Counted from the stretch's first letter, positions 1 through 9,559 are shown. The stretch: 53,379 bases of DNA from Acidobacteriota bacterium (GCA_023384575.1 JAHDVP010000018.1:48449-101827); one strand, 5' to 3'. Translations and numbers: made by a program. Notes: generated by a model not told the origin, from the letters alone.

Positions 1-996
1 CGGGGCGCCGCGCAGCATCGTGAGGAACTGCCACCGGAGCGTCGCGTCGGTGTCGCGGAAGGTGCGGAACGCCGCGTGGCGGCCGGGCGCCGCGAGGTCC
101 AGCTCGATGCCCCAGAGCGGGATGGCACTCGTGGGGAGCAGCGCGTAGCGCACGTCGCCGAGCACCGCGGGCTGGTCGGGGTGCACGGCGACGAAGTCGT
201 CGGAGAACCTCATGAACCGTTCGATGTCCCGCCACAGTCTGCTCGTCGGGTCGAGCGTGGGCACGGCGCGCAGGCTGAACCGCTCCACCGACTCGCCCGG
301 GTACACGCGTGTCGGGGCGACGACCCCGACGCGCACGGCGTCGACGTGGAAGCGATGATCGCTCTCGTAGATCGATCGCCATAGCACGAGGTTGCCGAGT
401 GTCGGCTTCACCTCGAGGCGGGTGACGTCGTGACCGCGGTCTGCCGCCACCCGCGCCGCAACCACTCTCGCGCGCTCGTGCTGGAGCCACCCGGTGCCGA
501 GATAGGCCAGGGCGAGCGCCAGCGCGACACGCGACGGCCAGGCCCCGCCGCGCGCGAGCGTGAGCGCGACGCCCGCCGCGAGCACGAGACTGAAGGCCGG
601 GTCGACGACGGCGATGACGCTCCACGCGGTCCGGACCTCGGAGAACGGCCAGAGCAGGTGAGTGCCGAAGCTCGTGCACGCGTCGAGCAGCCCGTTCGGC
701 AGGTAGCCGAAGAAGGCGATCGTGTAGATGGTCCGGAACCCGAGCCGGCGTCGGACGAACGGCCACGCCACGATGGCCGCGATCGCCGCGCCAATCGGCA
801 CGAACAGGAGGGCGTGCGTGAAGTGCCTGTGGAACTCGAGCGTCAGGAGGGGGTCGTCGGCCGACCGGATCAGCACGTCCGCGTCCGCCAGCAGCCCCGC
901 GAAGGCCCCGAGGGCGAGCACGGTGCGGGCCGGCGCTCGAGCAACGGCCGCTCGCGCGACGACGGCCCCGGCGAGGCCCTGAGTGACGATATCCAT
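1..996 (-). CDS. Membrane-bound metal-dependent hydrolase, DUF457/YdjM type (3' end cut)
   Basis: An open frame runs without a stop from an ATG at 996 to the left edge, so the C-terminus is missing; 332 codons are visible. An AGGAG Shine-Dalgarno lies just upstream. The N-terminal third carries the family signature: acidic residues D38 and D40, then a His cluster at H56, H58 and H61 in an HRHFTHALLF motif that is thought to bind metal. Hydrophobic stretches before and after it look membrane-spanning. Proteins of this family (YbcI/YdjM, DUF457) sit in the inner membrane and are called metal-dependent hydrolases, but their substrates are unknown. The visible protein is longer than YdjM, and its C-terminal part looks soluble. 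The gene is divergent from the serine hydrolase at 1074. Confidence 0.75.
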   Translation of the reverse strand, partial: MDIVTQGLAGAVVARAAVARAPARTVLALGAFAGLLADADVLIRSADDPLLTLEFHRHFTHALLFVPIGAAIAAIVAWPFVRRRLGFRTIYTIAFFGYLPNGLLDACTSFGTHLLWPFSEVRTAWSVIAVVDPAFSLVLAAGVALTLARGGAWPSRVALALALAYLGTGWLQHERARVVAARVAADRGHDVTRLEVKPTLGNLVLWRSIYESDHRFHVDAVRVGVVAPTRVYPGESVERFSLRAVPTLDPTSRLWRDIERFMRFSDDFVAVHPDQPAVLGDVRYALLPTSAIPLWGIELDLAAPGRHAAFRTFRDTDATLRWQFLTMLRGAP

Positions 997-1019
997 CGGA
1001 CGGCTCCTGCCGGTATTCT

Positions 1020-1037
1020 GTCAGACTTGGGTCTGAC
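1020..1037. promoter_or_regulatory. 7-bp inverted repeat in a divergent promoter region
   Basis: GTCAGAC (1020-1026), spacer TTGG, GTCTGAC (1031-1037). The arms pair perfectly. The site lies in the 77-bp gap between the start codons at 996 (minus) and 1074 (plus), where both promoters must sit. This suits an operator for a dimeric repressor, but no regulator gene is adjacent, so the role is a guess. Confidence 0.35.
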
Positions 1038-1073
1038 GGCCGTCAGCCGGCTTGCTTGGTCACGGAGGGTTCC

Positions 1074-2504
1074 ATGATCGCGTCACCGTCGTCTTCCTCG
1101 TGCCGTCGCGCCATCCCGGTGCTGGCAACGCTCATCGCCTTCGGCGTCGCGATGCCGCTGTCGGCTCGAGAGACCGACCCGATCGACGACTTCGTGCGGG
1201 CCGAGATGGACCGCCAGCAGGTTCCCGGAGTCGCGGTGGCCATCGTCCGGCGGGGCGAGGTGGTGCGGGCGAGCGGGTACGGGTTCGCCAACCTCGAGCA
1301 CCGCGTGCCGGTCGGGCCCGCGACGATCTTCCAGTCGGGCTCGGTGGGCAAGCAGTTCACCGCGGCCGTGGTCATGCTGCTCGTCGAGGACGGCCGCATC
1401 GGGCTCGACGATCCGGTGACGAAGTACCTGCCCGAGGCCCCGGCAGGGTGGCGCGACATCACCGTCCGGCACCTGCTCACGCACACATCGGGCATTCCCG
1501 ACTACACCCCGCAGGACGTGGATCGGCGACGCGACTACACGGAAGACGAGCTCGCGCGGATGGCGTTCGGCCTCACGCGCGAGTTCCCGCCGGGCACGCG
1601 GTGGAACTACAGCAACACCGGCTACGTGCTGCTCGGCGTCATCGTCCATCGGGCGTCGGGACGGTTCTATGGCGACATCCTCGCCGAACGCGTGTTCGCA
1701 CCGCTTGGCATGTCGACCGCCCGCGTGATCAGCGAGGCCGACATCGTTCCGGGCCGAGCCGCGGGGTATCGGCTGGTCGATGGCGCGCTCAGGAACCAGG
1801 AGTGGGTGGCGCCGGTACTGAACACGACCGCCGACGGCTCCCTCTACGTGTCCTTGCTCGACCTGGTCGCGTGGGACCGCGGCCTCCGGGCCAAGGCGGT
1901 GCTGCGACCGGAGAGCTGGGCACAGGTGTTCGAGCCGGTGCGGCTCGCGAGCGGGAACCCCTATCCCTATGGTTTCGGGTGGAGCATCGACACCGTCGCG
2001 GGACAGACCCGCGTGCACCACGGCGGCTCGTGGCAGGGGTTCCAGGCCTACATCGCGCGCTACCTTGGCGACGACCTGACGATCGTCGTCCTCGCGAACC
2101 TCGCGCAGGCCGACACGGCGCGGTTCGTCGACGGCATCGCGGGGCTCCTGAACCCGGCGCTGATCCGTTCCGCGCCGACGCCCATCACCGACGAGGCGCC
2201 CGAGACCCGTGGCCGTCTCGAGCAGCTGCTCGACGCCGCGGCGAAGGGCACACTCTCACCGGCCGACTTCGCCTACGTGCGCGCGGGGTTCTTCCCTGGC
2301 GCGGCGCGGCGGATGCAGGACCTGCTGGCGCCGCTCGGCCGGCCGATCCGCATCGACCTGCTCGAGCGCCTGACCCTTGGCGACGACACCGTGTCGACCT
2401 ACGAGGTGGCCTACGGCGAGCAGGTCGTCACCGTGCGGCTCGGTCTCGCGCCCGATGGTCGCGTCTCGGCGTTCCAGGTGCGGCCTCGGACGCCGGCGCG
2501 CTGA
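1074..2504 (+). CDS. Secreted beta-lactamase-family serine hydrolase
   Basis: A 476-residue protein of the class C beta-lactamase/penicillin-binding-protein-like superfamily (PF00144). The catalytic SxxK is S90-V-G-K93, the YxN-type motif is Y179-S-N181, and the KTG-equivalent box is H316-G-G318. A hydrophobic N-terminal segment of about 15-37 residues ending near an Ala-Arg suggests export. ATG 1074 was chosen because GGAGGG lies 4 nt upstream at 1064-1069; a TTG at 1056 is in frame but has no site. About 100 residues follow the fold, an extension common in this family. Substrates of this family include peptides, esters and D-amino-acid compounds, so the name does not imply antibiotic resistance. 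The gene is divergent from the hydrolase at 996 and is followed by a stop-codon hairpin. Confidence 0.88.
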   Translation: MIASPSSSSCRRAIPVLATLIAFGVAMPLSARETDPIDDFVRAEMDRQQVPGVAVAIVRRGEVVRASGYGFANLEHRVPVGPATIFQSGSVGKQFTAAVVMLLVEDGRIGLDDPVTKYLPEAPAGWRDITVRHLLTHTSGIPDYTPQDVDRRRDYTEDELARMAFGLTREFPPGTRWNYSNTGYVLLGVIVHRASGRFYGDILAERVFAPLGMSTARVISEADIVPGRAAGYRLVDGALRNQEWVAPVLNTTADGSLYVSLLDLVAWDRGLRAKAVLRPESWAQVFEPVRLASGNPYPYGFGWSIDTVAGQTRVHHGGSWQGFQAYIARYLGDDLTIVVLANLAQADTARFVDGIAGLLNPALIRSAPTPITDEAPETRGRLEQLLDAAAKGTLSPADFAYVRAGFFPGAARRMQDLLAPLGRPIRIDLLERLTLGDDTVSTYEVAYGEQVVTVRLGLAPDGRVSAFQVRPRTPAR

Positions 2505-2515
2505 GCCGGCGTCCG
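2487..2515 (+). terminator. Strong hairpin spanning the stop codon, no U tract
   Basis: CGGACGCCGGC (2487-2497) pairs perfectly with GCCGGCGTCCG (2505-2515). The 7-nt loop contains the TGA stop of the upstream hydrolase. The 11-bp GC-rich stem should be very stable, but no run of T follows, so it is at best a non-canonical terminator or a 3' mRNA stabiliser. Confidence 0.4.
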
Positions 2516-2678
2516 CGCGCGGTCGTCACCCGCGTCTCAGGCGCGCGGCGCCGGGCCGAACCCGGGCTCCGTCGCTCGAGCTGGCTGGCGCCACCCTCAT
2601 CGCGGTAGAATTCCCGCCAAGCGACCAGTCAGCACGGGAGAGTCAGCACCACCGGGCTCGAGCGAGTCCTGCGCTTCC

Positions 2679-4583
2679 ATGCCACCATCTGCACAGCGGC
2701 TCGAACGGGTCGTCGCCAGCCTCGGCGATGTCGTGATCGTCGTCGATTCGGCGACGCGGCGCATCGTCGACTGCAATCCGGCGGTCGAGCGCGTCCTCGG
2801 CTTCACGATGGACGAGCTGATCGGCCAGAGCACGGCCATTCTGCACGTCGACCGGGAGGCCTACGAGCGTTTTGGCGCGGCCGGCGAGCCAATCCTCGAG
2901 CGCGACGGCGTCTTCCGCACGGAGAGTCGGATGCGGCGCAAGGATGGCCGCGTCATCGACACGGAACACACCGTGACCACCATCGACGAGGGCCGCGGCT
3001 GGCGTGCAGGCGTGGTCAGCGTGATTCGCGACGTCACCGAGCGCCGGCGGTCGGAGGAGGCCCTCAGAGAGCGTGAGCGCCAGTACCGCGTCCTCGCCGA
3101 CAACACGCTCGACGTGATCTGGTCGATGAACATGGACCTCGAGTTCACCTACGTGAACCCGGCGGTGGCGTCGCTCACCGGGTACACGCCGGAGGAGTTC
3201 GTCGGCACGAGGCTGGCGGAGCACTGCGAGGCGGAGGCGATGGAACGGCTGCTCGCGCTGCTCCACGAGGCGCTGAAGGACGATCGGGGCGCGCGCGGTC
3301 TCGTGTTCGACGTGGACCTGCGGCACAAGAACGGGTCGCCCGTGCCCGTCGAGGTGCACGCCCGCATCGTCTACGACGAAGGGGGGGCGCCGTCGGCACT
3401 GCAGGGCACGACGCGCGACGTCAGCGAGCGGCGCACGCTCGAGAAGCAGCTGCTGCAGGCGCAGAAGATGGAGACGGTGGGACGGCTCGCCGGTGGTGTG
3501 GCCCACGACTTCAACAACATGCTCAGCATCATCCTCGGCAACGTCGAACTGGCGCTCGAGGGCCTCAGCCCTGCCGACCCGAGATACGCGCACCTGCAGG
3601 AGATCCTCACCGCCGGCCGCCGCTCGGCCGACCTGACGCGGCAGCTGCTCGCCTTCGCCCGCAAGCAGCCCATCAGGCCGAAGGTGCTCGACCTCGACGA
3701 CACGATCGACAGCGTGCTGAAGATGCTGGGGCGGATGATCAGCGAGGACATCTCGCTGGTCTGGAAGCCCGCCGGGAGCCTGTGGCCGGTGCGGATGGAT
3801 CCAGTCCAGGTCGATCAGATCCTCGTCAATCTGGTCGTGAACGCTCGCGACGCCATCGGCGGCGCCGGCACGATCACGATCGAGACGGCCCGCGCGCAGC
3901 TCGATGCCACCTTCTGCGAGCAGCACCCCGGCGCCAGACCCGGGCGCTACGTCATGCTCGCGGTGCACGACGACGGGGCGGGGATGGGCGAGGAGACGCT
4001 CGCGCGGGTCTTCGAGCCGTTCTTCACGACCAAGGCCGTCGGGCAGGGCACCGGGCTCGGCCTGCCGATGGTCTATGGGATCGTCAAGCAGAACGAGGGG
4101 TATATCGACATCGAGAGCCAACCGGGACGCGGCACGTCGGTGCGCATCTATCTGCCGCCGCTGGCCGACACCGGCGCTTCAGCCTCGGCATCTGCCGCCG
4201 TGGAGCATCCGGCTCCCGGGACGGAGACCATCCTGCTCGTCGAGGATGAAGTGGCCCTGCTCAGACTCACGGCCAGACTGCTCGAACGCCTCGGCTACAC
4301 GGTGCTGGCCGCCGCCACACCAGAGGCGGCCCTCGAGCTGGCGAAGAAGGATCCCCGCCAGATCGACCTGCTGGTGACCGACGTGATCATGCCGGGTGCG
4401 AGTGGCCGTGAGCTGTGGCAGGAGGTCGCGGCCGTGCGCCCGGGCCTGAAGTGCCTCTTCATGTCGGGCTATCCGACCGACGTCATGGCCGATCGCGGCT
4501 TGCTCGACCACATGTGCTTCCTGCAGAAGCCGTTCTCGGCTCAGGCGCTCGCCGCAAAGGTGCGCGAGGCGCTCGGCGCCTGA
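2679..4583 (+). CDS. Hybrid sensor histidine kinase, PAS-PAS-HisKA-HATPase-REC
   Basis: A 634-residue two-component hybrid kinase with no transmembrane segment, so probably a cytoplasmic sensor. PAS 1 spans about residues 8-125 and PAS 2 about 133-255, each followed by a PAC-like tail. The H box reads GGVAHDFNN with phosphoacceptor H276. The N box is N384-LVV-N388-ARDAI, and G boxes DDGAGM and GTGLGLPM follow. A receiver domain occupies about 515-634 with phosphoacceptor D568 (TDVIMPG), a Ser in FMSGYP and a Lys in LQKPF. This class usually passes phosphate from His to the attached Asp and often to a separate regulator, but no partner is adjacent. The ATG at 2679 has only a weak upstream site. 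It converges on the EAL-HDOD gene, so the two may share a c-di-GMP or motility theme, which is a guess. Confidence 0.92.
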   Translation: MPPSAQRLERVVASLGDVVIVVDSATRRIVDCNPAVERVLGFTMDELIGQSTAILHVDREAYERFGAAGEPILERDGVFRTESRMRRKDGRVIDTEHTVTTIDEGRGWRAGVVSVIRDVTERRRSEEALRERERQYRVLADNTLDVIWSMNMDLEFTYVNPAVASLTGYTPEEFVGTRLAEHCEAEAMERLLALLHEALKDDRGARGLVFDVDLRHKNGSPVPVEVHARIVYDEGGAPSALQGTTRDVSERRTLEKQLLQAQKMETVGRLAGGVAHDFNNMLSIILGNVELALEGLSPADPRYAHLQEILTAGRRSADLTRQLLAFARKQPIRPKVLDLDDTIDSVLKMLGRMISEDISLVWKPAGSLWPVRMDPVQVDQILVNLVVNARDAIGGAGTITIETARAQLDATFCEQHPGARPGRYVMLAVHDDGAGMGEETLARVFEPFFTTKAVGQGTGLGLPMVYGIVKQNEGYIDIESQPGRGTSVRIYLPPLADTGASASASAAVEHPAPGTETILLVEDEVALLRLTARLLERLGYTVLAAATPEAALELAKKDPRQIDLLVTDVIMPGASGRELWQEVAAVRPGLKCLFMSGYPTDVMADRGLLDHMCFLQKPFSAQALAAKVREALGA

Positions 4584-4639
4584 GTCAGGTGCGGCAACTG
4601 AACCAGCCGTCGGCCAGTGTCTGGGCCCGGATGACGACG

Positions 4640-5968
4640 CTACTGGGTCAACTCCCGCGCCCAGCGCAGCGCCCCGGCGTAGACGGCCGGCAGGTCGCCC
4701 GCGCCGATGCCGAGCCGGGCAGCGAGCCCCTCGCACGCCGCCCACTCGGCCCGCTCGTAGGCCACGACGCAGTCGAGGACCTGCCGCCAGCGGTTCGCCT
4801 CGCCGCGCAGCGCGGCTTCCGCCCCAGCCGAGAGCGGCAGCGTCGAGACCACGTCCATCATGGGACGCTCGAGAATCGCGTCGAGCAGCGAGAGCACGCC
4901 CACCAGGAAGAGTTCGTCGGCCGCCTCGGTGTCCCACAGCGTCCGGCCGAGCGTCGCGCAACACTCGCCGCGGATGAGCGCCATCGTCACGAGCTCGCGT
5001 GAACGGCCCTCGGCCAGCCCGGCGATCGCCCAGACGCTCACCCACTTCCTGATCGCGTCGCGGCCGAGGAGCACGAGTGCCTGACGAACCGACCGGACCT
5101 CGAGCTGCAGACCGAAGGCCGCCGAGTTGACGGTCCGGAGCACGCGGTAGCAGAGCGACACGTCGTGCTTGACGAGCGACTCGAGCTCGTTCACGGTCAG
5201 CGCCGGATTGACGAGGGCCTGCAGCAGGCGCAAGTACCCGAGCCGGCGCCCCGGGATCTCGCGCGCGGCCAGCGTGACCGGCCGGCTGAAGTAGAAGCCC
5301 TGGAAGCGGCGGAAACCAGCGTCGAGGGCGCGCTGGTACGACTCGCGCGTCTCGACCTTCTCGGCAATCATCGTGGCGCCGTGTCCGCCGCACCGCTCGA
5401 GCAGCGCCGCCCGCTGCGCCGGGGTCGTCGTCAGGAGGTCGACCTTGACGAAGTCGACGAGGGGCAGCCAGGCCCCGAGCGGGGCGTCGACGAGGTGCCC
5501 GTCGAGCGCGAGCGCGTAGCCCGACTGCTGGAGCCGCCGACACGACGCGAGGACCTCGGCGTCGGCCGTCATGGCGCCATCGACTTCGACGACCACCTGG
5601 TCGACGGGCAGCAGGTCGACCGCGCCCTCGAGCAGCAGGCGGCGGCTCGCGTTGAAGAACGCCCGCTGGCCATGCGTCAGCGTGTCGAGACCGAAGGCGA
5701 GCAGTCCGTCGGTGAAGACCCGGGCACTCGCCAGGTCGGCGTCTGCCGCGCACTCGGTGGCTTCGGCAGAGGCCCGGTACAGCAATTCGTACCCGAACAC
5801 GCGACCGTCCGGGTCGAGGATGGGCTGCCTCGCGACGAACACTGAAGCGTTGGGCCTCGTCGACACCGGCAGTGGCGAGCTCGCAGACCACTCCGCCCTC
5901 ACCTCACTGCCAGGCGCGATGGTCCGGGTCGGTGCTGTGGTCGACGATGTCGACAAGGGTGCTGTCAT
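4640..5968 (-). CDS. EAL-HDOD signalling protein with degenerate EAL domain
   Basis: A 442-residue protein with an N-terminal EAL-like domain (about 35-235) and a C-terminal HDOD domain (about 240-430), as in the YuxH/CdgJ family. The EAL signature reads YELLYR, the later acidic motif reads VEVDG, the usual DDFG loop is LDGHL, and the last motif is AEKVET. These departures remove metal ligands required for c-di-GMP hydrolysis, so the domain is probably a binding or scaffold module. HDOD domains occur in signalling proteins controlling motility and stress. ATG 5968 was chosen because the upstream in-frame stretch to GTG 6103 is Arg/Pro-rich, unlike a folded domain. The gene is convergent with the hybrid kinase. 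Confidence 0.85.
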   Translation of the reverse strand: MTAPLSTSSTTAPTRTIAPGSEVRAEWSASSPLPVSTRPNASVFVARQPILDPDGRVFGYELLYRASAEATECAADADLASARVFTDGLLAFGLDTLTHGQRAFFNASRRLLLEGAVDLLPVDQVVVEVDGAMTADAEVLASCRRLQQSGYALALDGHLVDAPLGAWLPLVDFVKVDLLTTTPAQRAALLERCGGHGATMIAEKVETRESYQRALDAGFRRFQGFYFSRPVTLAAREIPGRRLGYLRLLQALVNPALTVNELESLVKHDVSLCYRVLRTVNSAAFGLQLEVRSVRQALVLLGRDAIRKWVSVWAIAGLAEGRSRELVTMALIRGECCATLGRTLWDTEAADELFLVGVLSLLDAILERPMMDVVSTLPLSAGAEAALRGEANRWRQVLDCVVAYERAEWAACEGLAARLGIGAGDLPAVYAGALRWARELTQ

Positions 5969-6331
5969 CCGGTCGATCCGCGGAGGTCTGGTTCGAGGCC
6001 GCCGGGGGAGAGACACGATCTCCGGGTCGGCTGGGCAGGTAATCGGCAGGAACCGGTGACGACTTGACCCCGATGCGACACTCGGCCTGCGCCTGCCGGC
6101 CACGGGCTACCGACCGGCACGGCGAGACTCGCCGCCTTCTCTTCGTTCGGTGAATTCACGGGAGTGCACCGACGGCAATCCCCACGCCGTTTGCCACCGT
6201 GGCGCGGCCCTGGCCGGGCTGTGCGCGCACCCTGGTCGTGGAGGCACCGCGCACGCCCTGGGCGGTGCCGTGATGCGGAGTCCCCCTCGTGGCCCGCCGT
6301 CGGGCCGGGCTTGAGGCAGGTATGATGGGCC
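5969..6331. other. Divergent intergenic region with one palindrome
   Basis: This 363-bp gap lies between the EAL-HDOD start and the metalloprotease start and should hold both promoters. It contains a 7-bp-arm palindrome, CGGCGAG-A-CTCGCCG, at 6120-6134. A GAGGCAGG ribosome-binding stretch lies at 6313-6320. I see no convincing coding potential, riboswitch fold or -35/-10 pair. If translation of the EAL-HDOD gene began at GTG 6103, its first 45 codons would lie here. Confidence 0.4.
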
Positions 6332-8821
6332 ATGCTGCAGACTCTCTCACTCGCACGGTCGTGTCGCAGGCCCGCTCGACTCGCGGCCTCGCTGCTTCTC
6401 GCTGGCTGGTTCCTCGGCATCGCCGGTGCCGACGCGCAGCCAAGGGCCTATCGCGACGTCGTGCCCGCCACGGCCACGTCGGACGAGGGCCTGTTCACCG
6501 TGCATCGGGCCGATGGCCGCCTGCTGTTCGAGGTGCCGGACGCGGTGCTCGGGCGCGACATGATCGTGATGAGCCGCATCGCGAAGGCGCAGGACGGGCT
6601 CGCCGACGGCGGCTCGATGATGGCGCCGAACATCGTCGTACGCTGGGAGCGGCGCGGCGACCGTGTCCTCCTGCGTGCGCTCTCGTACGGCAACGTCGCC
6701 GATTCCGGCACCCCTCTCGCACTGGCCGTGGCCAATTCGAACTTCGCGCCGGTGCTGGCGAGCCTGCCCATCGCGGCTCGCGGCACCGCGGGTTCGGTCG
6801 TCGACGTGACGGATCTCTACCTTGGCGACACGCCGACGTTCTCGCTCCCGCGGGCGCGTCGCACGCAGCTCGGCGTCCGCGGCCACGATCGCGACCGCAC
6901 GTGGCTCGAGTGGGCGCGCAGCTTTCCCATCAACGTCGAGGTCAGGGTCGTCCGGACGTACGTCGCCGACCAGGCGCCGTCGAACCCGCGCGGCGGGTCG
7001 GTGTCGTTCGAGGTGAATCACTCGATGGTGCTCCTGCCCGAGACGCCGATGATGCCGCGCCTTGCCGACGAGCGCGTGACCTACATCACGGTACGGCAGA
7101 CGGACTACTCGAGCGGCTTCCAGGGCGTGCGGCCGAGGACGTTCATTCGCCGCTACCGGATGGAGCCGTCGGATCCGGCCGCCTTCGCGCGCGGTGAGCT
7201 CGTCGAGCCGAAGAACCCGTGGGTGTGGTACCTCGACCCCGCGACCCCGAAGGCGTGGATCCCGTACTTCCGTGAGGGGCTGCTCGAGTGGAACGCGGCG
7301 TTCGAGCTCGCGGGCTTCAAGAACGCCATCGAGGTGCGCGAGGCGCCCACCGAGGAGGAGGACCCCGAGTTCAGCCTGCTCGACGCCCGGTACTCGGTGG
7401 TGCGCTACGTGGCGAGCCCCGTGCGATCGGCCAACTCCGGCGGCGACGTCGTCGACCCGCGGTCGGGCGAGGTGATTCGCGCGCACACGAACATGTACCA
7501 CGGGCTGATGGAGCGGCTGCGCTGGTGGCTCGTGTCGCAGGTGGGCACGGCCAACCCGAACTTCCAGACCAGTGAGCTGTCGGAGGCCGACATGGGCGAG
7601 GCCCTCCGCTACGTCGTCTCGCACGAGACGGCGCACTCGGTCGGGTTGCCGCACAATCAGATGGCGAACTTCGTCTATCCCGTCGAGTCGCTTCGCGATC
7701 CGGAGTTCGTGAAGAAGATGGGGCACTCGGCCTCGTCGGTCGGCCGCACGCGGTACAACTACGTCGCGCAGCCCGGAGACAACGTGCCGCCCGAGCGCCG
7801 CATCGGCGTGTGGGACAAGTTCGCCGTGATGTGGGGCTACCGTCCGATCCCAGGGGCTGACACGCCCGAGGCGGAGCTCGTGGCGCTCAACCAGTGGATC
7901 GTCGAGCGCGCCCACGAGCCGTGGTTCCGGTCGGCCGAGGCGCAGTTCGGCATGGACGTCGAGTGGGACCCGAAGCGGATGACCGAGGGCATCTCGGACG
8001 ATCCCGTGGCCGCCGCCGAGTACGGCATGCGGAACCTGCGGACGGCCGCCGCCAACCTGATGACGTGGCTGCTAGACGAGGGCGACGACTACTACGAGCT
8101 CGGCACGCACTACCTGCAGAACCTGACCCAGTGGAACCGGTACGCCGAGCACGCCGCGGCGGCGATCGGCGGGTCGTGGACGCACCACAAGCGCTACGGC
8201 GAAGCAGGCTGGGTCTACACGCCCATCGAGCCCGAGTACCAGCGCAAGGCCATGCGCTTCCTCGACGAGCACGTGCTCTCGACGCCGCAGTGGGCGCTCG
8301 ACCTCGACCAGTTGCGACGGCTCGAGCACGCCGGCGCCGTCGAGCGCATCCGGGCCTATCAGGAGCTCGCCGTGCAGCGGCTGCTCAACCACGCGCGCCT
8401 CGCGCGGATGATCGAGCACGAGGCCTTCCTCGGCGAGAAGACGTATCGGCCCGCCGAGATGCTCGACGACACACGAGCGATGGTGTGGCGCGAGGTGCGC
8501 GACCGCCGCCCGGCCGATACGTATCGCCGCAACCTGCAGCGGGCGTATCTCGCTCAGGCGCACCACCTGCTGCACGAGGCCGAGTCGAAGTCGTGGACCC
8601 CGCCGCCGTCGGGCAACCTGCGCGTGTCGTCGAACGACGATCCGCCGCTCAACGCCGACCTGCACATCGCGCAGTCGGACATCCGGCCGCTCGTTCGCGA
8701 GCAGCTTCGCCTGCTGCGCGTGGAGATCCGGCAGGCGCTCGACGCGGGCGTGACCGACCGGATGACCCGCATTCACTACGAGGACGCCCTAGAGCGGATC
8801 GCGCGCGCCATTGGCGGGTAA
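6332..8821 (+). CDS. Secreted zinc-dependent metalloprotease, DUF5117/DUF4953 type
   Basis: An 829-residue protein with a clear signal peptide (about residues 1-34, ending ADAQ). The zinc site is H431-E-T-A-H435 followed by H441-N, an extended HExxHxxxxxH metzincin-like motif with E432 as the general base. The N-terminal 400 residues match the pattern of the DUF5118/DUF5117 module found before this protease domain in Bacteroidota and Acidobacteriota proteins. The length fits the family (about 800-870). It is probably exported to the periplasm or beyond and degrades peptides for nutrition, but no substrate is known for most members. GAGGCAGG lies about 11 nt before the ATG. A dispersed-repeat-like sequence begins at the stop codon. 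Confidence 0.9.
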   Translation: MLQTLSLARSCRRPARLAASLLLAGWFLGIAGADAQPRAYRDVVPATATSDEGLFTVHRADGRLLFEVPDAVLGRDMIVMSRIAKAQDGLADGGSMMAPNIVVRWERRGDRVLLRALSYGNVADSGTPLALAVANSNFAPVLASLPIAARGTAGSVVDVTDLYLGDTPTFSLPRARRTQLGVRGHDRDRTWLEWARSFPINVEVRVVRTYVADQAPSNPRGGSVSFEVNHSMVLLPETPMMPRLADERVTYITVRQTDYSSGFQGVRPRTFIRRYRMEPSDPAAFARGELVEPKNPWVWYLDPATPKAWIPYFREGLLEWNAAFELAGFKNAIEVREAPTEEEDPEFSLLDARYSVVRYVASPVRSANSGGDVVDPRSGEVIRAHTNMYHGLMERLRWWLVSQVGTANPNFQTSELSEADMGEALRYVVSHETAHSVGLPHNQMANFVYPVESLRDPEFVKKMGHSASSVGRTRYNYVAQPGDNVPPERRIGVWDKFAVMWGYRPIPGADTPEAELVALNQWIVERAHEPWFRSAEAQFGMDVEWDPKRMTEGISDDPVAAAEYGMRNLRTAAANLMTWLLDEGDDYYELGTHYLQNLTQWNRYAEHAAAAIGGSWTHHKRYGEAGWVYTPIEPEYQRKAMRFLDEHVLSTPQWALDLDQLRRLEHAGAVERIRAYQELAVQRLLNHARLARMIEHEAFLGEKTYRPAEMLDDTRAMVWREVRDRRPADTYRRNLQRAYLAQAHHLLHEAESKSWTPPPSGNLRVSSNDDPPLNADLHIAQSDIRPLVREQLRLLRVEIRQALDAGVTDRMTRIHYEDALERIARAIGG

Positions 8822-8840
8822 AGGGGACACTCACCTTTTT
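8820..8840. repeat. Short REP-like element overlapping a stop codon
   Basis: The 21-bp stretch begins AAAGGGGACACTC and ends CACCTTTTT, so its ends (AAAGG and CCTTT) are inverted. It starts inside the TAA stop of the metalloprotease. Similar AAAGG...CCTTT sequences are, from memory, common as dispersed repeats in acidobacterial genomes. Only this copy was noticed here, so its repeat status is not proven from the window. Confidence 0.3.
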
Positions 8841-8974
8841 CCGTCGTCGGCCCTCCGACACCGACGCATCCCCGCGGCAGTCGGTCAGGGGAGGCGTGCC
8901 TGGCGGCCCGCCCGCCGACCGCCAGGTGGCCGGCGCCGGAACCCCGCAGCCGCCAGCCGAATCGTCGAATGGGG

Positions 8975-9559
8975 TCAGTCGGCGAAGACGCGCGCGAGGG
9001 GCAGCTCGAGGCCAGGCAGCAGGGGTGTCGTGAGCACGTGGCCGGCTTCTCGCGAGAGCTCGACCGGCCGCGAGAATCCACGTCCCGTACGCCGATAGGC
9101 GCGTACGGTGTCGACCTCCGGGTCGACCACCCAGTACTCGTCGACGCCCACACGTTCGTACAGCCGGCGCTTGATCGTCTCGTCGCGCTCGCGCGTCCCG
9201 CGCGAGGCAATCTCCACGACGAGTTCCGGGACGCCGCGGACGTGCTGCGGGGTGATGACCTCGGCCGCGCGGGCCGCCGACAGATAGAGCAGGTCGGGTT
9301 CGACGACGTCGAACTCGGAAAAGACGACGTCGTAGGGTGCGAAGAAGACGGTGCCGATCGGGTGGGTCTCGAGCCAAGCCCGAATGAGGTAGTAGAGGTT
9401 GCCCAGGAGGCGCTGGTGCCTGGTGCTCGGCGAGGGTGTCACGTAGTGCTCCCCGTCGATCAACTCGTGCCGCTGCCCATCGTCGGGGAAGAGCAGGAAG
9501 TCGTCGTAGGTGAGCTTCACGCCTGGGCTGGCCGCTTTCACGTCGTCGCTCCCCGGCAT
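8975..9559 (-). CDS. Uma2 family restriction-endonuclease-fold protein (DUF820)
   Basis: A 194-residue protein of the Uma2/DUF820 family, which adopts the PD-(D/E)XK nuclease fold. It shows the typical order: a start reading LTYDDFLLFPDDG, a RHELIDGE strand, an HQRLLGNLYYLI helix, the acidic VEPDLLYLS motif, the PELVVEI strand, and a final Lys/Arg helix before VDEYWVVDP. The active-site acids are probably the Asp of EPDLL and the Glu of LVVEI. Members are abundant in cyanobacteria and environmental bacteria, and neither substrate nor role is established; many look like mobile or selfish genes. ATG 9559 starts at MPGSDD. The gene stands alone, convergent with the metalloprotease. Confidence 0.85.
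   Translation of the reverse strand: MPGSDDVKAASPGVKLTYDDFLLFPDDGQRHELIDGEHYVTPSPSTRHQRLLGNLYYLIRAWLETHPIGTVFFAPYDVVFSEFDVVEPDLLYLSAARAAEVITPQHVRGVPELVVEIASRGTRERDETIKRRLYERVGVDEYWVVDPEVDTVRAYRRTGRGFSRPVELSREAGHVLTTPLLPGLELPLARVFAD

Noticed and set aside
1074-2504. Calling the serine hydrolase an antibiotic-resistance beta-lactamase
   Set aside because: The HGG box and C-terminal extension are typical of esterase/peptidase members of the superfamily; nothing shows beta-lactam hydrolysis.
1052-2608. A plus-strand 518-residue frame overlapping the serine hydrolase in another frame
   Set aside because: Arg/Pro-rich, no motifs, and it conflicts with the SxxK, YxN and HGG motifs of the real gene.
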